This document shows positions 1 through 6,964 of a DNA stretch of 64,000 bases, piece after piece. Source of the stretch: an uncultured Pseudoflavonifractor sp. (GTDB taxonomy: Bacteria; Bacillota; Clostridia; Oscillospirales; Oscillospiraceae). The position numbers and the translations under genes were made by a program. The stretch is from positions 1 to 64,000 of the forward strand of contig NZ_CALXEG010000002.1 of NCBI RefSeq assembly GCF_944387275.1. The letters are read 5' to 3'. The notes under the pieces are model-generated. The model was not told the DNA's origin. It saw only the letters and a program-made list of their open reading frames with translations, and did not search any database. Position 1 is the stretch's first letter; each line of letters opens with the position of its first letter.

Positions 1-72
1 ACGGCAGTTAAGCTCACCTGCGCCGAAAATACTTGGCTGGAGACGGCCCGGAAAGATAGGTAACGCCAACAC
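1..72 (+). rRNA. rrf: 5S rRNA, 3' part (5' end outside window)
   Basis: The first bases match the conserved 3' two thirds of bacterial 5S rRNA: the AGTTAAGCTC block, then GCGCCGA, a GGAAAGATAGGT block, and a terminal ACGCC that would pair with the missing 5' end. It is followed at once by two Rho-independent terminators, as expected for the end of an rRNA operon. The start lies beyond the window edge. The exact 3' end is uncertain by a few bases. Confidence 0.85.
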
Positions 73-80
73 AAAGAGTT

Positions 81-115
81 AGAAGCGGCAGACGGATGTC
101 TGCCGCTTCTTTTTT
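81..115 (+). terminator. Rho-independent terminator 1 after 5S rRNA
   Basis: Perfect 13-bp stem (81-93 with 98-110), GGAT loop, then a run of T. It ends the rRNA transcription unit. Confidence 0.9.
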
Positions 116-148
116 GCCGTTTCCGTACCCACCGGAAACGGCTTTTTT
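116..148 (+). terminator. Rho-independent terminator 2, tandem
   Basis: 10-bp stem (116-125 with 133-142) followed by six T. It directly follows the first terminator, a common arrangement downstream of rRNA operons. Confidence 0.85.
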
Positions 149-178
149 AGTCTGGCCAAGTGATGTGAAATCCCCCAT

Positions 179-527
179 GCGGTACCTACTGCGGAGGGTG
201 CCATCCAGATCGCCATGGAGGAGCTGCCCATTACCATCCACGGCGCCCGGGTGCTGGTGATCGGCTATGGCCGGGTGGGCCGCATGACGGCCCAGCGGTT
301 CCAGGCGCTGGGGGCCAGGGTAAGCGTGGCCGCACGGAAATATGCAGATCTGGCCTGGGCGGAGAGCCTTGGCATGGGTGTGGAGCAGACCGGCCACCTT
401 CTGGGCTGGCTGTGCGGCTACGACCTTGTGATCAATACCGTGCCCGTCCGGGTGCTGGGCGAGGCGGAGCTGGGGGACCTGAAGCCGGGCTGCCTGGTCA
501 TTGATCTTGCCTCAAAGCCCGGGGGGG
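179..527 (+). pseudogene. dpaA: Dipicolinate synthase subunit A, middle fragment (left of the element)
   Basis: The frame reads AVPTAEGAIQIAMEE, then a Rossmann glycine motif (VLVIGYGRVGR), then VIDLASKPGG. This is the NAD(P)-binding half of DpaA/SpoVFA, the mother-cell enzyme that with DpaB makes the spore solute dipicolinate. Homology begins abruptly at about 179. An in-frame stop lies at 161, and 5S rRNA plus its terminators lie immediately upstream, so the N-terminal half (roughly 140-150 residues, judged from Bacillus SpoVFA) is not here. At 527 the frame runs into the recombinase element and stops at 545-547 after ten foreign residues. The C-terminal part resumes at 4093. An internal ATG at 215 is not a believable start. 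Confidence 0.9.
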
Positions 528-547
528 CGGAGGAGGCGGTTGGATAA
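510..547 (+). other. Left recombination junction (attL) of the intervening element
   Basis: This contains the gene-side half-site CCTCAAA (510-516), the GGGGG core (523-527) and the element-side arm CGGTTGGATAA (537-547). The same GGGGG occurs at 4093-4097. The arm recurs inverted at 4072-4082, and the gene half-site is mirrored as TTTTGAGG at 4102-4109. Confidence 0.82.
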
Positions 548-556
548 AAAGCTGAC

Positions 557-583
557 ATAGAGACAGGGACGCCCCGATAGAAT
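557..583 (+). promoter_or_regulatory. Possible sigma-E-like promoter of the recombinase genes
   Basis: ATA at 557-559 and GATAGAAT at 576-583, 16 bp apart, resemble the sporulation sigma-E pattern (an ATA -35 core and a CATACAAT-like -10). No good sigma-A promoter is seen here. The match is degenerate and tentative. Confidence 0.35.
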
Positions 584-624
584 GGCAGTGGGCCCCAATA
601 TGGGCCGGAAAGGGGGCGGCTGGC

Positions 625-777
625 GTGAAACGGGCGGAGATCTATCCTGTGACCTGCCGCTATACGGAAGCAGGGCCTACTCTGGAACAGCTACTGGCAG
701 CGCTGTCACGGGAGCGAAGGGAGGCGGGACGGCTTGACGGAACCAAGGGTGGGGCTGTACCTCCGCCTCTCCCGTGA
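625..777 (+). CDS. Hypothetical 50-residue protein, candidate recombination directionality factor
   Basis: A GTG start preceded by AAAGGGGG at about 8 bp gives a 50-residue product beginning VKRAEIYPVTCRYTEAGPTL. The first ~38 residues look protein-like (mixed polar, then a helix LEQLLAALSRERREAG). It overlaps the recombinase start by about 44 bp in another frame, suggesting translational coupling. In C. difficile the sigK skin recombinase needs a small partner protein for excision, and a co-transcribed small ORF here could play that part. I recognise no homology, so the function is inference and the ORF itself may be fortuitous. Confidence 0.4.
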   Translation: MKRAEIYPVTCRYTEAGPTLEQLLAALSRERREAGRLDGTKGGAVPPPLP

Positions 778-2182
778 GGACGAGGAGAAGGGCGAGTCCC
801 AGAGCATTGCCAACCAGCGGGAGTACCTCCGGCAGTACGCATCGGCCCGGGGGTGGTCCGTAGCGGCCATCTACACCGACGACGGCTACACCGGCACCAA
901 CTTTGACCGGCCGGGCTTCCTGCGGCTGCTGGCAGACGTGGAGGCCGGAAGGATCAACACCGTGCTCACCAAGGACCTGTCCCGGCTGGGCAGGGACCAG
1001 ATCGGCACCATGTACTACTACCAGATCTACTTCCCCCAGCGGAGGGTGCGGTATATCGCCGTCAGCGAGGGCATTGACACCGGCGTGGGGGGCAGCGGGG
1101 AGCTGATACTGCCCTTTCTGGCGGCGGCCAACGACTTCTACACCGCCGACATCTCCCGCAAGGTGCGCACGGCCCTGGAGGTACGGAAGAGGAGCGGCCG
1201 CTTCATCGGCGCTCAGCCGCCCATGGGCTACCGGAAGGACCCGGAAACCCCGGGGCGGCTCATCCCCGACCCGGAGACCGGCCCGGTGATCGGGCTGCTG
1301 TTCCGCACCTTCCTCTCCTGCGGCTCCGTCAGCGGCACAGCCAGGGCCCTGACGGCAGGGGGTATCCCCACCCCTTCCCAGTATAAAAAAGGGCCGCAGA
1401 GCCGCTTCCCGGGGCTGTGGAGCGGCACCATGGTGCGGCGTGTCCTCACCAACCCCACCTACGCGGGGCACCTGACCCAGAACCGAGCCAGAAAAGTGGG
1501 ATACAAGGTGGAAAAACGGGTGACACTGCCCAGAGAGGACTGGATCGTTGTGCCCAACACCCACCAGCCCCTGGTGAGCCAGCAGGTCTTTGACCGGGCG
1601 CAGGAGCTGCTGGCCGTGCGGAGCTACGCGCCCCGGACCGGGAGCAGCCATCTGCTGACCGGGCTGGCCTTCTGCGGCGGCTGCGGCTCCCCCATGACCT
1701 ATGTCAGAGGCAGGGGCGGCAGCTGCTACATGGTCTGCCAGGGCAGCCGGAGAGGGGGCTGTCCGTCCTCTCACTGTATGCGGGAGGACGCCGTCATCGA
1801 GACCATCCGCCGCCAGCTGGCGGAACTGGCAGCGGGGATCAGCCGGCAGGCGGAGCCGCCGCAGGAGCAGTCTCGTGGGGAGGGGGAGAGCAGAGCCATA
1901 GACCGCTGGACGGAAGCGGCGGGACTGCTGTACCGGGACCGGGCGGCAGGACTGCTGACCGAGGAGGAGTTCCGCGCCCTGCTGGGAGCGGCGCGCAGAG
2001 CCCGTGAGGCGGCGGAATTTTGCCGGCATCAGGCCAGCGTGGCCCGTGAGGCAGCCCGGCAGGCGGAGGCCCTGGAGCGGCTGGACCGGGACACCCTGAC
2101 CGCCCTGGTGGAGCGGGTGGTGGTGCACCAAGACAAAAACCTGGAGGTGGTGTTCCGCTTCCGCAGGCCGGAGGCAGGCTGA
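734..2182 (+). CDS. Large serine recombinase (SpoIVCA/skin-type)
   Basis: This 482-residue site-specific recombinase cuts and rejoins DNA through a phosphoserine intermediate. The N-terminal resolvase domain (about 1-150) has the nucleophile in YLRLSRED (Ser13) and the KDLSRLGRD motif. It is followed by the recombinase DNA-binding domain (about 165-290, with YAGHLTQNR near its end), then a zinc ribbon (CGGCGSPM near 313 and YMVCQ...GGC), then a coiled coil, and ends FRFRRPEAG. The architecture and length match integrases and skin recombinases rather than small resolvases. The start is TTG at 734, with GGGAGG about 10 bp upstream. It is the only recombinase in the element and so is the likely enzyme for 523/4097 excision. 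Confidence 0.93.
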   Translation: MTEPRVGLYLRLSREDEEKGESQSIANQREYLRQYASARGWSVAAIYTDDGYTGTNFDRPGFLRLLADVEAGRINTVLTKDLSRLGRDQIGTMYYYQIYFPQRRVRYIAVSEGIDTGVGGSGELILPFLAAANDFYTADISRKVRTALEVRKRSGRFIGAQPPMGYRKDPETPGRLIPDPETGPVIGLLFRTFLSCGSVSGTARALTAGGIPTPSQYKKGPQSRFPGLWSGTMVRRVLTNPTYAGHLTQNRARKVGYKVEKRVTLPREDWIVVPNTHQPLVSQQVFDRAQELLAVRSYAPRTGSSHLLTGLAFCGGCGSPMTYVRGRGGSCYMVCQGSRRGGCPSSHCMREDAVIETIRRQLAELAAGISRQAEPPQEQSRGEGESRAIDRWTEAAGLLYRDRAAGLLTEEEFRALLGAARRAREAAEFCRHQASVAREAARQAEALERLDRDTLTALVERVVVHQDKNLEVVFRFRRPEAG

Positions 2183-2191
2183 GGGAACCTC

Positions 2192-2220
2192 TTGTATTCC
2201 GGGCGGATTTATATTAGAAT
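2192..2220 (+). promoter_or_regulatory. Promoter before mgsA
   Basis: TTGTAT, 17 bp, TAGAAT in the recombinase-mgsA gap. It would let the two cargo genes be expressed independently of the recombinase. Confidence 0.5.
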
Positions 2221-2305
2221 TTAAACCGTATGGCCAACCCCCTGGGGGGCGCACCGCCGCGTGCGGGAGCTGCTGGGCGGGAAATCAGTTGAGAGGATGA
2301 GTTCC

Positions 2306-2779
2306 ATGAGAGACGAGACCTTTATCGAGCAGGTGCTGCCCGCCCAGAAGCGGATTGCCCTCATTGCCCACGACAATATGAAGCCGGAGATCATCGACTG
2401 GTGCCAGAAGAACAAGGAGGTCCTGAGCGGCCATTTCCTGTGCGGCACGGGCACCACGGCCCGGATGATCGCCGACCGCACCGGCCTGCCGGTCTACGGC
2501 TACAACAGCGGCCCGCTGGGCGGCGACCAGCAGGTGGGCGCCCAGATCGTGGAGGGAAAAATCGACCTGGTGATCTTCTTCTCCGACCCTCTCACCGCCC
2601 AGCCCCACGACCCGGATGTGAAGGCCCTGCTGCGCATCGCCCAGGTCTATGACATCCCCATTGCCAACAACCGGGCCACCGCCGACTTCCTCATCAGCTC
2701 GCCCCTGATGAGTACCACCTATACCCACTATGTCACCGACTTCAAACAGGCGGTGTCCAAGCGGGCGGCCACCCTGTAA
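2306..2779 (+). CDS. mgsA: Methylglyoxal synthase
   Basis: Converts dihydroxyacetone phosphate to methylglyoxal and phosphate, a cytoplasmic bypass of lower glycolysis that relieves sugar-phosphate stress. The 157-residue length is normal for the family. Family motifs are HDNMK near 22, GTGTTARMI for phosphate binding near 47-55, and SGPLGGDQQVG with the catalytic Asp near 74, then IFFSDPLTAQPHDPDVKAL and PIANNRATADFLI. I chose ATG 2306 because GAGAGG lies about 9 bp upstream; ATG 2297 touches the SD. It lies inside the excisable element together with the following methyltransferase, so it would leave the mother-cell chromosome on excision. Confidence 0.93.
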   Translation: MRDETFIEQVLPAQKRIALIAHDNMKPEIIDWCQKNKEVLSGHFLCGTGTTARMIADRTGLPVYGYNSGPLGGDQQVGAQIVEGKIDLVIFFSDPLTAQPHDPDVKALLRIAQVYDIPIANNRATADFLISSPLMSTTYTHYVTDFKQAVSKRAATL

Positions 2780-2810
2780 GGGCGCGATTCCACAAAAGAG
2801 AGAGGTAACT

Positions 2811-4013
2811 ATGGAGCAGGCAGCAATTCGGCTCAAGCGGGGGGAGGGCCGGTCCTTCAAGGCCGGCGGCCCCTGGATTTACGACAACGAGATCGGGGAG
2901 ATCACCCCCGGCTGTGAGGACGGCGGCATCGTCCGCATCGAGGATTACAACGGCTATGTGCTGGGCTGGGGCTTTCTCAACCGGAAATCCACCATCGCAG
3001 TGCGGGTCCTGTCCCGGAAGGCGGACGCGGTCATCGACGAGGCCTTTCTGGAGGCCCGTGTGCGGGCGGCCTGGCAGTACCGGAAGGACACGGTGGAGAC
3101 CGACAGCTGCCGGGTGATCTTCGGCGAGGCGGACTTCCTCCCCGGCCTGGTGGTGGATAAGTTCTCCGACGTGCTGGTGGTGGAGTCCCTGGCCCTGGGC
3201 ATCGACCGGCTCAAGGACACCATTCTCAAGGCCCTGGTGAAGGTGCTGGCGGAGGACGGGATCACCGTCCGGGGCATCTATGAGCGCAGCGACGCCAAGG
3301 TGCGGCTGAAGGAGGGCATGGAGCGGGTCAAGGGATTTTTGTCCACACCTTTTGACACCAAGGTGGAAATTTCGGAGAACGGCGTGCGCTATCTGGTGGA
3401 CGTGGAGGAGGGCCAGAAGACCGGCTACTTCCTGGACCAGAAGTACAACCGCCGGGCCATCCAGCCCCTGTGCCGGGGCAAGCGGGTGCTGGACTGCTTC
3501 ACCCACACCGGCGCCTTTGCCCTCAACGCCGCTGTGGCGGGGGCACGGGAGGTCGTGGGCGTGGACGCGTCGGAGACCGGCGTGCGCCAGGCGGAGGAGA
3601 ACGCCCGGCTCAACGGCGTGGAGGACCGGGTGAAGTTCCTGTGCCGGGACGTGTTCGACCTGCTGCCCGAGCTGGACCGGGCGGGGGAGCGGTTCGACGT
3701 GGTCATTCTGGACCCGCCGGCCTTCACCAAGTCCCGGGATTCGGTGAAAAAGGCGGTGCGGGGATACCGGGAGATCAATCTGCGGGGCATCCGCCTGGTG
3801 GAGAACGGGGGCTATCTGGCCACCTGCTCCTGCTCCCACTTCATGACGCCCGAACTCTTCACCAACACCATCGCCCAGGCGGCCCGGGACGCCCACCGCC
3901 GCCTGCGGCAGGTGGAGTACCGCACCCAGTCGGCCGACCACCCCATTCTGTGGGGGGCGGACGAGTCCTACTACCTGAAGTTCTATATCTTCCAGGTCTG
4001 CGACGACATGTGA
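2811..4013 (+). CDS. PUA-domain class I SAM-dependent methyltransferase, RlmI-like
   Basis: This 400-residue protein resembles RlmI, which makes 5-methylcytidine in 23S rRNA, though the exact target base is not proven. The N-terminal PUA domain (about 1-80) includes the GGPWIYDNEI and GYVLGWGFLN segments. A linker contains the EEGQKTGYFLDQK motif shared by the RlmI/RlmK group. The Rossmann methyltransferase domain follows, with VLDCFTHTGAFAL (SAM binding), VVGVDAS, VVILDPPAF and a TCSCSHF segment whose Cys fits the catalytic position. ATG 2811 has GAGAGAGG just upstream. It sits 31 bp after mgsA and ends in its own terminator inside the element. Confidence 0.9.
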   Translation: MEQAAIRLKRGEGRSFKAGGPWIYDNEIGEITPGCEDGGIVRIEDYNGYVLGWGFLNRKSTIAVRVLSRKADAVIDEAFLEARVRAAWQYRKDTVETDSCRVIFGEADFLPGLVVDKFSDVLVVESLALGIDRLKDTILKALVKVLAEDGITVRGIYERSDAKVRLKEGMERVKGFLSTPFDTKVEISENGVRYLVDVEEGQKTGYFLDQKYNRRAIQPLCRGKRVLDCFTHTGAFALNAAVAGAREVVGVDASETGVRQAEENARLNGVEDRVKFLCRDVFDLLPELDRAGERFDVVILDPPAFTKSRDSVKKAVRGYREINLRGIRLVENGGYLATCSCSHFMTPELFTNTIAQAARDAHRRLRQVEYRTQSADHPILWGADESYYLKFYIFQVCDDM

Positions 4014-4022
4014 ATACAAGGA

Positions 4023-4061
4023 CATCGGGCTCCCGCATTGGAACGGGAGCCCGATGTTTTT
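4023..4061 (+). terminator. Terminator after the methyltransferase
   Basis: 13-bp stem (4023-4035 with 4044-4056) followed by T-rich sequence. It closes the cargo transcript just inside the right end of the element. Confidence 0.85.
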
Positions 4062-4071
4062 ATGTCCGCGC

Positions 4072-4109
4072 TTATCCAACCGGCAACGCCGCGGGGGTGG
4101 ATTTTGAGG
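4072..4109 (+). other. Right recombination junction (attR) of the intervening element
   Basis: Element arm TTATCCAACCG (4072-4082) is the exact reverse complement of 537-547. The GGGGG core is at 4093-4097, followed by the dpaA half-site TTTTGAGG (4102-4109), which is complementary to the left gene half-site. Confidence 0.82.
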
Positions 4110-4234
4110 CGGCCGCCCGGCTGGGGGTGCGGGTCATCTGGGCCCTGTCCCTGCCGGGCAAGACGGCGCCGGTGACCGCCGGGGAGAGCATCAAAAACAC
4201 CATCTACAACATGTTGAGCGAGTTAGGAGTGTGA
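4093..4234 (+). pseudogene. dpaA: Dipicolinate synthase subunit A, C-terminal exon (right of the element)
   Basis: The frame reads GVDFEAAARLGVRVIWALSLPGKTAPVTAGESIKNTIYNML and ends ELGV at TGA 4232-4234. This is the C-terminus of DpaA, with the family LPGK.AP.TAG segment. There is no start codon or SD of its own, so it is expressed only as part of a restored dpaA. It continues the frame of 179-527 exactly after deletion of 3,570 bp. The stop overlaps the dpaB start region, as in ordinary dpaAB operons. Confidence 0.9.
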
Positions 4235-4236
4235 GC

Positions 4237-4818
4237 ATGGAAGACTGGAAGGTAGGCTTTGCCTTTTGCGGCTCCTTCTGTACATACGACAAAGCCATGG
4301 CGGCCCTGGAGGAAGTCCACCGGCGGTGGCCGGACGTGACCCCCATCATCTCCGAGCGCAGCGCCGCCACGGACACCCGCTTCGGCAACGCCCACGACTT
4401 TATGCGGGAGATGCAGCGCATCTGCGACAGGCGGCCCATCGACTCCATCCGGGCCGCCGAGCCCATCGGCCCCAAGAAGCTGTTGGATGTGCTGGTCATC
4501 TGCCCCTGCACGGGCAACACCCTGGCCAAGCTGGCCGCCGGCATCACCGACTCCTCGGTGACCATGGCGGCCAAGGCCCACCTGCGCAACGGCCGGCCCC
4601 TGGTCATCGCTGTGGCCACCAACGACGGCCTGGCCTCCAGCGCGAAGAACATCGGCGCGCTGCTGGACAAGAAAAACGTGTACTTTGTCCCCTTCCGCCA
4701 GGACGACCCGGAGGGCAAGCCCACCTCCCTGGTGGCGGACTTTGACCGCATCCCCGAGACGGTGGAGGCGGCCATGGCGGGCAGGCAGGTCCAGCCCGTG
4801 CTGCTGGGCAGCCTCTGA
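4237..4818 (+). CDS. dpaB: Dipicolinate synthase subunit B
   Basis: A 193-residue flavoprotein-family subunit of dipicolinate synthase (SpoVFB). Together with DpaA it converts the lysine-pathway product to dipicolinic acid in the mother cell. Family features are GFAFCGSFCTY at the N-terminus, PIISE, PLDVLVICPCTGNTLAKLA, and MAAKAHLRNGRPLVIAVATNDGL. The start is ATG 4237 with TAGGAG 7 bp upstream; GTG 4231 is an alternative. With dpaA split, the downstream position means its transcript either comes from within the element or is only full-length after excision. It is intact. Confidence 0.95.
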   Translation: MEDWKVGFAFCGSFCTYDKAMAALEEVHRRWPDVTPIISERSAATDTRFGNAHDFMREMQRICDRRPIDSIRAAEPIGPKKLLDVLVICPCTGNTLAKLAAGITDSSVTMAAKAHLRNGRPLVIAVATNDGLASSAKNIGALLDKKNVYFVPFRQDDPEGKPTSLVADFDRIPETVEAAMAGRQVQPVLLGSL

Positions 4819-4834
4819 ACAGGAGAAAACGCAG

Positions 4835-4864
4835 ACAGCCCGCGCCGGTACCGGCGCGGGCTGT
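4835..4864 (+). terminator. Hairpin after dpaB
   Basis: A perfect 15-bp palindromic stem (4835-4849 with 4850-4864) lies just after the dpaB stop. The T-run is weak, so it may act as a stability hairpin. From 4897 a 16-codon remnant frame (MKKMLSLADSYPTVKL) follows; it may be debris. Confidence 0.6.
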
Positions 4865-5000
4865 TCATGCAAAGGAAGGAAAGAGGGATACATGAAATGA
4901 AGAAGATGCTGTCTCTCGCTGATTCTTATCCTACGGTAAAATTGTAAACAAAGAAAACAAAAAGTATTACAAAAGATTTAAATCATCAGAAAAAATAAAA

Positions 5001-5033
5001 AACGGAGCGCTCCCCAAAGAGGGAGCGCTCCGT
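5001..5033 (-). terminator. Terminator of the VanW-family gene
   Basis: 12-bp stem (5003-5014 with 5021-5032) with an A-run on the + strand, so a U-run for leftward transcripts. Confidence 0.85.
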
Positions 5034-5038
5034 CTGGT

Positions 5039-6964
5039 TCAGTTGGCCGGTTCGGAGGGATTGACGATGGGGATTCCCTCCGGCGGGGTGTTGCCGTCGG
5101 CGTCCGGGGTGGCGGAGGGGGAGGACGACGGGGACTCAGAGGGCGTGTCCGACGGCGACGGGGAGGGGGACTGGGAGGGCGGCGTGCTCTCCGAGGGGGA
5201 GGGCGTCACCGACTGGGACGGCGACGGGGAGGGAGAGGCCGAAGGCGCGGTGCTCTCCGAGGGAGAGGGCGAGGGGCTGGTCACCGGCGTCAGATTCCGC
5301 AGGCCGGTGGCCGGGTCGATACCCAGAGCGGCGGCGTCGGCCGGGTTGTAGAAGTAGTAGGCGTTGCGGACAGAGAAGGTGTCGGTGTGAATGACGGTGT
5401 CGCTGATGACGTTGCCGTCGGCATCCCGCAGGCGCTGGTGGACCTCCACCTTCTTGCCGGTGTAGCCGGTGCGGGTGGAGTCCTTCTGGGGCTGGCTGCC
5501 CTGGGGCACCGAGTCCTTGGCCTCGTAGTAGGTCTCATAGGGGATGGTCTCCAGCAGCACGGAGTAGGGGTCGCCGTAGATGCCGGTGGTGTTGGTGCCG
5601 TAGATGGTCACGTTGCACCAGCGGGTACCGTTGCTGTCCTTGGTCAGGGTGGCGACGACCTTGATGGGGTAGTCGGTGTTGTTCTTGAACTTGAAGTCAA
5701 GGGTATCGCTGTACACGGTGGCGTCCATGCCGGAGGGCAGGTAGCCCACGTCGTACTTGTGCTTGGTGCGCTCCACGGTCTCCAGGTTGGCCTTCAGTGT
5801 GGTGTAGTAGATGGTGGAGGAGAGCTGGCACACGCCGCCTGCCCAGGTGTCCTGGGTGGTGCCGCTGACGTAGGCGCCCGCCTTCAGGTAGCCGCCGGCC
5901 TGGGAGTAGGGTCCGCACAGCTCGTTGTAGGAGAACACCTCGCCGGGCAGCAGGATGGTGCCGTTGACCCGCTCACAGGCGGTCTCCACGTTGTGCCAGC
6001 GGTTGGAGGGACCGGAGGTCTTGGTGCTGCTCTTGCCCAGCACGTCCTTGAACAGGCTGGACTCCAGCTTTTCGGTGGTCATGTCCGGCTCGGTCAGGGT
6101 GAGGGGCACCTCGCACTCCGCCCCCTCCTCGGTGCGCTCCATCAGGGCCTGGGCGGTGGAGATGCCGAAGCTGACGCCGGTGACCGACGGGACGATCTCG
6201 CTGGTCTCCTTGTCCAGATAGGCGTCCACCGGCTCCTTGTACACCTCCCGGTAGATGGCCTCAAAGTCCAGCGCCTCAGGGGGCGTGACGTGGGGGGCCA
6301 CTTCGATGGAGGTGCGGCCGGTGAGCAGGCTGTCGATAACCAGGTCCCGGAAGTCGGCGGCGTTGACGCTCAGGCCGGAGACGCCCTTGTGGATGACCAG
6401 GGCGGTGTCGGTCACCTCATAGGTGCTCTCGGTGAGGCCGGAGTCCAGCGCCTTGGTCAGCTCGCCGGGCAGGGCGGTGAGCAGCTGCTCCAGCTCCGCG
6501 GAGGGCTGGGGCTGGGCGGTAATGGCGTAGCCGCCGCCGAAGGTGGCCTTCAGCCAGGCGATGCCGCCGCCCAGAAAGCCCTGCTCCCGGCCGTGGGACC
6601 AGGCGTCAGCCGACAGGGACGCCGCGTCCAGCTGAAACAGGGGGCCGCTGCCGGTGACATCCCGGTCCAGCTGGGGGTACTCGCTGCTGGTCAGCTGGAA
6701 GGAGGTGGGGTACCAGCCCTCAGCCTCCTGACTGATGGTCTGGGAGGCCTGCTCCTGGGTCATACCGGACAGGTCCAGGGTGTGGTCCTCCACCGTCAGG
6801 GTGGTGTTGGGCAGGATCCGCCCGGTGCTCACCCAGGCGCACAGGGCCACGTAGGCCCCGGCCAGGAGGACCAGAAGTACGACGATCACGATGACGGCAA
6901 CCTTAGCGCCGCCGGATTTGCTTTTTTTTGGCATGACGCGCTTGCCGTCCGCGCTGTTTCCCAT
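5039..6964 (-). CDS. VanW-family cell-surface protein with Ser/Pro-rich tail
   Basis: About 641 residues. Residues 15-45 form a basic N-terminus plus one transmembrane segment (VAVIVIVVLLVLLAGAYVAL), placing the rest outside the membrane. A YoaR-like region with repeated peptidoglycan-binding-like folds spans about 50-300. The VanW domain spans about 315-440 (NRWHNVETACERVNGTILLPGEVFSYNE, then GGVCQLSSTIYY). A G5-like segment follows near 480-530, and the C-terminal ~75 residues are low-complexity Ser/Pro/Thr. VanW function is unknown; the domain occurs in cell-wall proteins. ATG 6964 has GGAG 8 bp upstream and is preferred over GTG 6973. Its promoter lies at 7009-7037. Confidence 0.85.
   Translation of the reverse strand: MGNSADGKRVMPKKSKSGGAKVAVIVIVVLLVLLAGAYVALCAWVSTGRILPNTTLTVEDHTLDLSGMTQEQASQTISQEAEGWYPTSFQLTSSEYPQLDRDVTGSGPLFQLDAASLSADAWSHGREQGFLGGGIAWLKATFGGGYAITAQPQPSAELEQLLTALPGELTKALDSGLTESTYEVTDTALVIHKGVSGLSVNAADFRDLVIDSLLTGRTSIEVAPHVTPPEALDFEAIYREVYKEPVDAYLDKETSEIVPSVTGVSFGISTAQALMERTEEGAECEVPLTLTEPDMTTEKLESSLFKDVLGKSSTKTSGPSNRWHNVETACERVNGTILLPGEVFSYNELCGPYSQAGGYLKAGAYVSGTTQDTWAGGVCQLSSTIYYTTLKANLETVERTKHKYDVGYLPSGMDATVYSDTLDFKFKNNTDYPIKVVATLTKDSNGTRWCNVTIYGTNTTGIYGDPYSVLLETIPYETYYEAKDSVPQGSQPQKDSTRTGYTGKKVEVHQRLRDADGNVISDTVIHTDTFSVRNAYYFYNPADAAALGIDPATGLRNLTPVTSPSPSPSESTAPSASPSPSPSQSVTPSPSESTPPSQSPSPSPSDTPSESPSSSPSATPDADGNTPPEGIPIVNPSEPAN

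Larger units (their letters stand above)
523..4097 (+). mobile_element. Skin-like serine-recombinase intervening element in dpaA
   Basis: This 3,570-bp element is bounded by a 5-bp direct repeat, GGGGG. Excision joins SKPGG to VDFEAAARLGV without changing frame, giving the family-typical DLASKPGGVDFEAA sequence. The reconstructed circle junction (attP) has 11-bp inverted arms. The reconstructed gene junction (attB) has 7-bp inverted arms. Both dyads centre between the second and third G of the core. Cargo is a possible small ORF, a large serine recombinase, mgsA and an RlmI-like methyltransferase, all on the + strand. Known parallels are the sigK skin elements and the spoVFB element described in Bacillus weihenstephanensis. 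That excision is developmentally controlled here is inference. Confidence 0.85.

Noticed and set aside
1..180. Right end of a second serine-recombinase element at 179
   Set aside because: The upstream sequence is 5S rRNA with terminators, and no arm repeats or recombinase are visible. A rearrangement or assembly joint is more likely.
677..2254. 525-codon minus-strand frame opposite the recombinase
   Set aside because: The recombinase frame has catalytic motifs and a zinc ribbon; the opposite frame has none.
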